In this document: piece after piece, positions 56,566 to 64,000 of the stretch
How positions within the stretch are numbered: position 1 is the first letter of the stretch
How the letters are laid out: each line of letters opens with the position of its first letter
Assembly: GCF_000699445.3 (NCBI RefSeq)
Contig: NC_067195.1
Location: 84,826,569 to 84,890,568, forward strand
Length of the DNA: 64,000 nucleotides
Direction: 5' to 3'
DNA from: Schistosoma haematobium
Taxonomy: Eukaryota > Platyhelminthes > Trematoda > Strigeidida > Schistosomatidae
Position numbers and translations under genes: made by a program
Notes under the pieces: model-generated
The model's database searches: none
What the model was told of the DNA's origin: nothing
The model's input: only the letters and a program-made list of their open reading frames with translations

Positions 56566-57571
56566 CATAAATATTGGTACAAGAGGGCACCAAATATATA
56601 TGCGCCACACCATATTTGTGTGTGTGTGTGGGCTGTGATAGTGCCCGGGTGCCCAGACCGAAGCAGGTGGTTTTCTGAGGGGGCCACACCACGAGCCTTT
56701 GACCTAAAGGTCTGACCCACAAGGCAGTGGAGCATCGTGAAGAGATGCACTCCCTTGGTAGCCGGTGACCAACGACTGGTTCATACGCCATTTGTTTCCG
56801 CAGGATACTGGAGCCCATGTGCACCATTGGTTTGGGATCCGCTTAAAGCGCCGGACATTCGCTTTTCATCCTCTCATTTTCGTAAACAACACATCCACCA
56901 CGAGAAGGTAATGAGTAGGACTTCCCTGGCAGAGGCTGTATACACGTGGCCGTGTGAGAGCATTTGGAGAGAGAAGGCGGGCCCACCCCACTCTCGGCCA
57001 TACCAGGGCATATGGGGGCTGTTATTTATTTATTTATTGATGTATCTACCATATAAATTTGAATGTGTCAAATACAAATGCTCTGATACGGCCGAGAGTG
57101 GAGAGAAACCGCCTTCTCTCTCCAAATGCTCTCACATGGCCACGCGTATATAGCCTCTGCCACGGAAGTCCTACTCACTGCCTTCTCGTGGCATTACTGT
57201 TGTTTACGAAATTGAGAGGACGAAAAGCGAATGTCCGACGCTTTAACCGGGTTGGTCGACACGGAGAGTCCATTTACGAGTGTTGGAAAACCCTGTTTCC
57301 AAACCAATGGTGCACATGCGCTCCAGTACCATGAGGAAACAAATGGCTTATGAACCAATCGTTCGTCACCGGATATCATGGGACTGCATCTCCTTACGAT
57401 GCTCCACTGCCTTGCGGAGCAGACCTTTACGTCGAAGGCTCCGGGCGTGACCCCCCAAAAAAGCCACGTGCTTCGGTTTGGGCACCCAGGCAGTATCACA
57501 GCCCTCACACAATTCAAATGAGATTTGTGTGGCGCATATATATCTGATGCCCCCTTGTACCAGTATTTATG
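56566..57571. repeat. Palindromic (fold-back) repeat of about 1 kb
   Basis: The left arm (56566 to about 57005) and right arm (about 57057 to 57571) are diverged reverse complements. Corresponding landmarks are the outer GGTACAAGAGGGCACC and its inverse near 57550, GTGCCCGGGTGCCCAG against TGGGCACCCAGGCAG, the Arg-rich AAAGCGAATGTCCG segment, and CGGCCGAGAGTGG. A 50-base AT-rich spacer lies at the centre. No long coding frame; the frames seen in the arms are mirror images. Confidence 0.8.
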
Positions 57572-57844
57572 AGTTCAAATAAATAATTAATAAATAATGT
57601 TTGAGCTTAAAATTCAAGAATTAAGATTTTCTTTTTTTCGATAAAAGGCATTGAAAACTAGATAACTAAACATTTTTACAGAATTATGTTATGTACTTTT
57701 AACTTTGGATAGTTAGTGTTAGAATCATGTATTTTGTCATTCAATTTTAGTGTCTGATTAGTTTTGTAGATATTAATTGATGGGGATGTAAAATCATTGA
57801 TCAATCTCCTTTTATTGTTTGATGCTTTTTCATTTTACGTCGTC

Positions 57845-58790
57845 ACAATGTGTCAGACAAGGCTTCCTACTCTCCTCCTTCCTCTTTCTTCTGGTGGTCG
57901 ACTGGATTATGAAGACCTTAACATCTGAGGGAAAACACGGAATACAATGGATAGCTCAGAACCAATTTGGATGATTTAGACTTTGCAGATGACCTAGCTC
58001 TCCTATCCCACACACACGAACAAAGGCAGATGAAGACAACTAGTGTAGCAACAGCCTTTGCATCAGTGGGCCTCAACATACATTAAGGAAAGAGCAAGAT
58101 CCTCAAATATAACACGGAGAACACTAACCCAATCACACTTAATGACGAAACTCTGGAAGATGTGGAATCCTTCACGTACCTTGGAAGCATCATTGATGAA
58201 CAAGAGGGATTAGATGCGAAAGTAAAGGCGAGGATTGGCAAAGCAAGGGTCACATTCCTATAGTTGAAGAACATATGCAGCTCAAAACAACTGTCTGTCA
58301 ACCAATATCAAAGTCACAATCTTCAATACGAACGTGAGGGCAGTTCTATTATACAGATCTAAAACTTCGAGAACTATCACAATCATCATCGAAGGAGTAC
58401 AAGTATTTACAAATAATTGTCTACACAAGATACTCAATATCTATTGTTGACGGGATACCATCAGCAACAGCCTACTGTGAGAGAGAACAAACCAGCTTCC
58501 AGCTGAGGAGGAAGTTAGGAAAAGACGATGGAAATAAATAGGACACACATTACGCAAATCATCAAACTGCATCACGAGGCAGGCCCTAACTTAGAATCCT
58601 GAAGCGAAACGGAAAAGAGGAAGGCTGAAGAACACATTATGTCAGGAAATAGAATCAGACATGAAAAGGATGAATAACAACTGGAAGGAGCTTGAAGGGA
58701 TTGCCTAGGACAGGGTTGGATGGAGAGTGTTGGTGAGCGGCCTATGCCCTTCCACGATGAGTAACAGGCGTAAGTAAGTAAGTAAGTGGT
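57845..58790 (+). pseudogene. RTE/SR2-like LINE, 5'-truncated, plus strand
   Basis: RT text RQGFLLSSFLFLLVVDWI-like at the start, SEGKHGIQWIAQ, KSKILKYNTENTNPITLND, ESFTYLGSIID, then the C-terminal region KRRWK.IGHTLRK and [11 protein letters not shown], ending VGWRVLVSGLC and a GTAAGTAAGTAAGT tail (58770-58785). Frameshifts and stops make it inactive. The short repeat tail is typical of RTE elements. Confidence 0.8.
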
Positions 58791-58978
58791 GCACTCAATG
58801 ATAGAACATAATCATATGCTAACGTTTGAAACCAACAATATTGACCCAACCTTACTCTACCAAAATATTTGTTGACTATTTCAACATTGGTTTTTCATTT
58901 TTCATCCATTTGTTTGCTATTTTCTGTGAGGTTTTATATATACACGTATAATGCTTTCTGTTTCTCTATTCAATCTAG

Positions 58979-59723
58979 GAACTTTTTGATAAAGCTTTAC
59001 AAGATATATTTGACATTGAAGCTCAATTCGGAATTCGTCCTTCTGCTAATTTTCGCGATCATATTGAAGAAGGCATATTCTTATCTATAGTTAGCCGTTA
59101 TTTAGCATATGTAAATCCTATAGAACGCTTGCCATTATGCGTTTTAGATGATCTATGTGAAGTGGCCGACTCGAAATGGCAATCAAATATTATCGGTGGA
59201 AAATCTGGCATAAATACTGGACAACATGGTTTAAATCAGTCATCTTTACTGGCTCAACTCGTACAATCCTATCCTACATTTGATCAACGTAAAGCTTATC
59301 ATGCTTGGGCAGAACGTAAATTGGACGCTTTAGAAAATAATGATAAGTCCTCTTTACCATCGATTGCTAAATGCGTATGTGTTAGCTGGGAGGATCGCCT
59401 AGTGACTAGTCGATTTAGTGACCTATTGAATCCATTGCTTAAAGGTGTAAATATAATCTACAATGCTGTAGTTACGGAAATTGATTGGAGTAGAGCTGGT
59501 GATACTACTACTGCTAATAATAATAATATCAATAATAATGATAACAATAGTATTAATAATAATGATACACACTATAATAGAATATTAATAAAGGCAAGAG
59601 TGAAACGGGAATCCCATTTAACTCAGAATGGTGATGATGATAATTTGACACAGGATTCGTATGAAGAGCAGATATATGAAGCCAAACATTGTATTATTAC
59701 TGTTCCAGTTGGTGTGCTAAAAG
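58979..59723 (+). CDS. Flavin-dependent amine oxidase, exon 3
   Basis: Acceptor CAATCTAG; phase 0 in, phase 1 out (donor GTTAGT at 59724). Encodes ELFDKALQDIFD, ERLPLCVLDDLCEVAD, a long central substrate-domain stretch, and the conserved CIITVPVGVLKG that returns to the FAD domain. Residues at 59512-59570 form an Asn-rich run coded by AAT repeats, a microsatellite inside the coding frame. The substrate domain is longer than usual for polyamine oxidases. Confidence 0.85.
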
Positions 59724-59950
59724 GTTAGTTGTGTTTTATTTTACATATAAATAGCACTAAGTACTTCGAAATACTCGTTTGTTTTTTTCTTAAGTAATAT
59801 CTTATTTTTCACTCAATTTTAATCACCTTTTTTTAAAAACAAAGACATCAAAAACGTAACAAACGAGTTAGGAGGTGCCCCAAATGATGTTAACCTTCAA
59901 GGACTAAAATGCTCTGATTGTATTGTGCCGTATTTTAACAAACATTTCAG

Positions 59951-60075
59951 TGATACCAAAGGCAAATGAAAAAATCACTGTGGGTGTAGCGACTAGTGAT
60001 GATTTATATGCAATAAGAGATCCAAACTTTCAGTCTAATACTGTCGGTAGAAAATCGGGTATAAATGAACACCCT
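59951..60075 (+). pseudogene. Partial copy of exon 3 inside intron 3
   Basis: The frame DDLYAIRDPNFQSNTVGRK followed by SGIN aligns with DDLCEVADSKWQSNIIGGK and SGIN of exon 3 (59141-59210), 13 of 24 residues identical. Acceptor-like TTTCAG precedes (59945-59950) and donor-like GTAAGT follows (60076-60081). At 125 bases it could be a relic exon of a duplicated gene part or, less likely, an alternative exon. Confidence 0.6.
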
Positions 60076-60565
60076 GTAAGTTGGTCTTTTATGATCAGCT
60101 CGGTGCTTGGAATTTAGTACGCAGGTTTCGTTTCGTCAGATGAATATACAAATCCATCGTAAATGAGTCTACAAGCAATATCGTCACTTCTGTAAGAAGA
60201 GCCTAACATGAATTGCATATAATTCATTGGACTTGAAGAACTTACAACTGGAAGATCAATTCAAACTTAATTAAAAGATTGCAATCTTGGAGTTGTGCCT
60301 CAAATGGAACTATCTAGACACTAAATAGAGCATAACAGTGATATCCATCTTAAGATAACCTGTTGTAATCTTCATCCCACTCTACAGTGGGTGAGGTTAT
60401 TAGTAGATATCATTAGGAAGTTAAAAAAAACATCAGCCAATTTTGATAACTTCGAACAAACTAATGAATACTTGGAAACTCAAACTGACTATTGCCCACT
60501 ACTGATCATGATTACTGCGTAGGCTCTTTATTTAGTAATCATTTAAGTTAATTTTGTTTCTCAGT

Positions 60566-60895
60566 CTAAAGATCGAAAAGGCTGTGTTCACACTTATTAA
60601 CAGTCGGTGAGACTGTCGTAGAAAAAGATTGATCAGTGGTTTCTACTTGTAGGGCCAGATGAATAGAGCGGTTAGTTAGACACTTTAATGAACAGTTCAA
60701 CTGATCTGCAGGTACTCTAGTTATCCACCATAGTTTTGGTGGAGTTTCGTTTTCTGAGCTGCAAGCTTTGGTCGTGGAGCTTTCATCATCCTTTTGATCA
60801 ACATCACCAGCACAGAATTCAAGTAAAAGTGAATAGGGAATCCACATTTTGGGCTTAATCACTGGTAAAATCGAGGCTCCCAGTTTCAGAATCAC
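60566..60895 (-). other. Unrecognised 109-codon open frame in intron 3
   Basis: The translation has balanced composition (PKMWIPYSLLLEFCAGDVD, PPKLWWITRVPADQLN) rather than AT-driven residues. No family recognised. It may be a mobile-element remnant or an exon on the other strand. Confidence 0.3.
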
Positions 60896-61756
60896 TTTTA
60901 CAATAAGTCCTAGTATTGGTGATCACGTTGGTGTTCCTTGCATTTGTTGAATTGAAGGTATATTGTTAAGAATGAATCGATAATTCCTACTAGAGCTCAT
61001 ACTAAATACGTCCGTTAGACTACTAAGTGCTCTGAACTAAAACCTGATGGCAAAATGTTGTTTCGATCAACTACGCCAAGTGTTATCCGTTGGAGTTGTC
61101 TGTCTTCATTAATCTTGTTTATAGATATGGTCTTCGAGGTAACATCTTTTCATTTCTCAGATAGTAACCTCTCATTCGGGAATTTTCTGGACAAATTACG
61201 TTATATAAGCAGCATGGTTCTGTTTCGTGCGAATTTGACATTATACAGAGTTCATAAAACCTCAAATGTTGTTCCAAAAATGTTTAGAATGGATTAGATC
61301 TCTTTCGAATTTCATGTTTCTTAGGTGTTCAATTTAAAAGTGAGGAGTAAATCAGTTTAATGTCTCGTGCCAATTTCTTGTATCTTGGTAGTTTTATCAA
61401 CTATAGCGCATTAGCAACTGACAAATCTTATTACAGATACAAAATATCTATTATTTTCTCTAGTGTCTCATCTCATTGATTCCTTAGTGCACTACTGATT
61501 TAAAGTTTGGTTGTTTGAATGGATGCCGAATTGAGCCAGGTTTTGTATAATTTTTTTCTACCTATCTTTTTGTTATGTGTCACTGAATGTGAAATCTGTT
61601 CTCAGCTTACAACTGCCTGTATTCATTCTACATCAAATATAGTATTCATATGTTGTTGTACGTGGTTAAGTAGTTCACTTCGGCAACTAACGTTTCGATA
61701 ACCAAGGCACTCCATATGGGTTGCTACTATTTACTGTTTATCAACTGATTTCGTGT

Positions 61757-62740
61757 ATACTTACTTACACCTACTACCCCTCGTAGAGGAGCATAGGTCG
61801 CCCACCGGCATTCATCATCCAACTCTGTCCTGGGCAATCCTGTCCAGTTGTTATTCATTCTTTTGATGTCTACTTCCAATTTCCAACGTATTGTGTTCTT
61901 CAGCCTTCCTCTTTTCCGTTTCCTTTAAGTATTCCAAGTTAGCGCTTGCCTTGTGATGCAGCTTGATGATTTGCGTAATATATGTCCTATCTATTTCCAT
62001 CGTCTTTTCCCAATTTCCTCCTCAGCTGGAATCTGGTTTGTTCTGTCCCACAGCAGGATGTTGTTGGCCGTATCCAACCAACGGGCATTGGGTATCGTGC
62101 ATAAACAATTATTTATAGATACTTGCACTTCTTTGATAATGGTTGTGGTAATTCTCCAAGTTTCAGCTCCACATATTCTCCAACTTTAGGAATATGTCAT
62201 TGCTTTGCAAATCTTCGCCTTTACGTCTGCATCAAATCCTCCTCGTTCATCGATATTGCTTCTCAAGTACGTAAAAGCTTCCACCTGTTCCGGAGCTTCT
62301 CCATCAAGTGTGATTGGGTTTGTGTTCTCTGTGTTGCATTTGAGGACTTCGCATTTTCACTTATGTATCTTGATGCCTACTGACGCAGAGGCTTCTGCCA
62401 CATTGGTTGTCTTGACCTGCATTTGTTGGTGTGTATGGAATAGATGAGCCAGTTCATCTACGAGGTTCTAATAATCTAATTGCATCCAACTTGTCCATTG
62501 TATTCCGTGCTTCTCCTCAGATGTCGAGGTGTTCATAATCCAGTCGACCACCAGAAGAAAGAGGGAGGGTGAGAGTAGACAGCCTTGTCTGACTCCGTTC
62601 CTCACTTGGAATGCATCTGTCAACTGTCCTCCATACACAACTTTGCACTGTAGTCCGTCGTATGAGTTCCGTATAATGTTGACAGTCTTCGCAGGAGACT
62701 CTAGGTGACATGTCCCAGTCGGTGTATACACTCTATGTTT
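61757..62740 (-). pseudogene. RTE/SR2-like LINE, 5'-truncated, minus strand
   Basis: Starts (element sense) in RT with NIIRNSYDGLQCKVVYGG and FQVRNGVRQGCLLSPSLF, LVVDWIMN, then the region corresponding to SFTYLRSNIDERGG and the C-terminal [11 protein letters not shown], ending near 61757 at a GTAAGTAAG-type tail. Better preserved than the plus-strand copies at 40200 and 57845, but still with frameshifts. Confidence 0.8.
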
Positions 62741-63207
62741 TCCCTTAAACTAAGATTAAAATCGCTTCATATCTTTCTTTCTATGAAGTAATTCTTTCTT
62801 CCTGTACTATATGCTTATATGCAATCTTTCTTTTATATATTACCACCATTGAACTAACTACTGTTATGAATTCGATGTTCATCATATTGTGCTAATGAGG
62901 TGTTCCAACTTGAACCGATGCACATATGTGCCTAGTCCTACGTTGTAGCTGACTGATTGATTGACGTTGCTGTCATTGGTTGGTTCATAACTTTGGATAA
63001 CATTTATTGTGATTTCCTTCTTTTTTTGAAAGATGCTTTGATGATTCTGGATCCATGAGATTCCCATTTTGTAATTTCTTTTTATGCTTCTTTGGACAGC
63101 ATCAGAGAAACTCCTTGAGTATATGGAGCATTTTCTTCTTCGTGACCCAAATACAGCAGCATCTCTCTTGAATCTATCCCTTTCTGTCCAGCTTGGGGAT
63201 TTCGTGT

Positions 63208-63208
63208 A

Positions 63209-63248
<40 letters not shown>

Positions 63249-63249
63249 T
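63208..63249. repeat. (TTA)n microsatellite
   Basis: About 13 units before TTTTG. Confidence 0.95.
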
Positions 63250-63433
63250 TGTAAACTGCTAGTTTGTTCAAGAAATATAAACGTTTCTCTCGTTTTCGTT
63301 AAAATGATCGAAGCTACCTGTTAGTATTCTGTGAGCGTAATGCCATCACGGAATTATTTCTGTTTGACTTAAATATTCACTGCGTCGTGATGTTATGCAT
63401 TTATAATAATCGTGATAATAATTACTTTTATTC

Positions 63434-63620
63434 AATAATAATTGAATTTATGAGTCAATTAAAGCTAGACCACTATAGGAAACCTGGAAACACTGGAGGA
63501 CTGTTTCGTCCTAGTATGAGACACCTCACCGGTGCCCATCCATGGTCCCGCGAACATGACTCGAACCCAGGGCCTTCGGCCTCGCGCACGAGCTCTTAGC
63601 CTCTAGACCACTGAGCCTGC
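63434..63620 (-). repeat. SM-alpha-like tRNA-derived SINE, minus strand
   Basis: Minus strand: A-box TGGTCTAGAGGCT (63598-63610), B-box GGGTTCGAGTC (63558-63568), then GGACGAAAC (63503-63511), the conserved 3' half of a hammerhead ribozyme core, and a GTGGTCTAGCTTTAATTGAC tail. The CTGATGA half of the core is not intact (GGTGAGGTG in its place), so cleavage activity is doubtful. Confidence 0.6.
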
Positions 63621-63765
63621 ATCCAACAGTGTTAATGTTTAACATCAACCAATCCACGAAATTGCACCACCGTCCACCATTGTGTTCAATGTGTTACTAT
63701 TTCACAACAGACTCGGTTGAACTCCGCTGGTCATGGCTTCTCACTAGAACTTCATGAAATGCCTC

Positions 63766-63840
63766 TTGAAGCCGTCCAGTACTTCCAGGTTTTCCATGGT
63801 GGCCTAGCTTAAATTAACTCATGAATTCAACTATTAAATT
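63766..63840 (+). repeat. SM-alpha-like tail, plus strand
   Basis: CCGTCCAGTACTTCCAGG, TGGTGGCCTAGCTTAAATT and ACTCATGAATTCAA repeat the 3' half of the SINE at 63434-63500 in opposite orientation, forming an inverted pair about 150 bases apart. Confidence 0.6.
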
Positions 63841-63925
63841 ACTACAATCTCCACAAAACCCATTTCTTATAATTACTTTTATTAGTTCACTATTTTTGCT
63901 TCGGAACTTTCTTATTGTCTCGTAG

Positions 63926-64000
63926 GTCTTAGTCCGTCCTCAACAATCACTTTCTATCCGGAATTACCATTGAATAAACGTCAAGCTATTGAACGTTTGG
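63926..64000 (+). CDS. Flavin-dependent amine oxidase, exon 4 (cut by window end)
   Basis: Joins exon 3 in phase 1: VPVGVLKG then LSPSSTITFYPELPLNKRQAIERL, the conserved segment after the beta strand that precedes the last third of flavin amine oxidases. The remaining exons, including the C-terminal FAD-binding region, lie beyond 64000. The visible exons add up to 495 codons. Confidence 0.85.

Larger units (their letters stand above)
55839..58978 (+). other. Intron 2 of the amine oxidase gene
   Basis: 3140 bp, GT...AG. Contains a TTA microsatellite (56007-56034), a tRNA-like SINE piece, a 1-kb palindromic repeat and an RTE LINE copy. Confidence 0.8.
59724..63925 (+). other. Intron 3 of the amine oxidase gene
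   Basis: 4202 bp, GT...AG (CTCGTAG at 63919-63925). Holds a decayed copy of part of exon 3, an unrecognised 109-codon antisense frame, an RTE LINE, a TTA microsatellite and SM-alpha-like sequence. Confidence 0.8.

Noticed and set aside
57059..57517. Coding frames in the palindrome arms
   Set aside because: Frames on the two arms are mirror images of each other and contain no known domain.

Overview
The window looks like repeat-rich DNA of a flatworm, most likely a blood fluke (Schistosoma). The evidence is a pair of CsRn1/Boudicca-type Ty3/gypsy elements (Gag CHCC motif, tRNA-Trp-like primer site), RTE/SR2-like and CR1-like LINE remnants, tRNA-derived SINE pieces resembling schistosome SM-alpha, TTAGGG-like repeats, and one AT-rich host gene with introns of several kb. 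The genus is inferred from recognised families, not from a database search.

Regions. 1-308: integrase fragment of the CsRn1-type family. 763-16502: a 15.7-kb head-to-tail array of a small LTR retrotransposon, 14 LTRs (about 375 bp) alternating with 13 internal regions (about 807 bp), each with primer site, one open frame of 194-202 aa and polypurine tract. The whole array is flanked by a single 5-bp target duplication (CACGT), and the two outermost LTRs read identical while all twelve inner LTRs differ from them. 18893-38130: an old, broken gypsy element (gag, protease, RT, RNase H) interrupted by (a) a complete minus-strand CsRn1-type element (19283-24519, TSD ATTG), (b) a fold-back insertion carrying degenerate telomere-like repeats (25279-26007), and (c) about 10.5 kb holding a broken plus-strand LINE, an exon-like open frame on the minus strand, and a minus-strand LINE whose frame has only three premature stops. 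40200-40940: RTE LINE remnant. 42875-48113: second CsRn1-type element (TSD AAAG) with a one-base deletion in pol, followed by a diverged solo LTR of a related family.

50801 to the window end: a plus-strand host gene for a flavin-dependent amine oxidase of the polyamine oxidase/LSD1 superfamily. Four exons are visible with matching splice phases; the rest lies beyond the window. Its introns hold a 1-kb palindromic repeat, two RTE LINE copies, another LINE fragment, tRNA-like SINEs and a decayed partial copy of exon 3.

The most unusual object is the polymeric LTR array. Its single target duplication, identical outer LTRs and mosaic inner units suggest that a multimer was reverse-transcribed and inserted as one unit, rather than a monomer being amplified in place.
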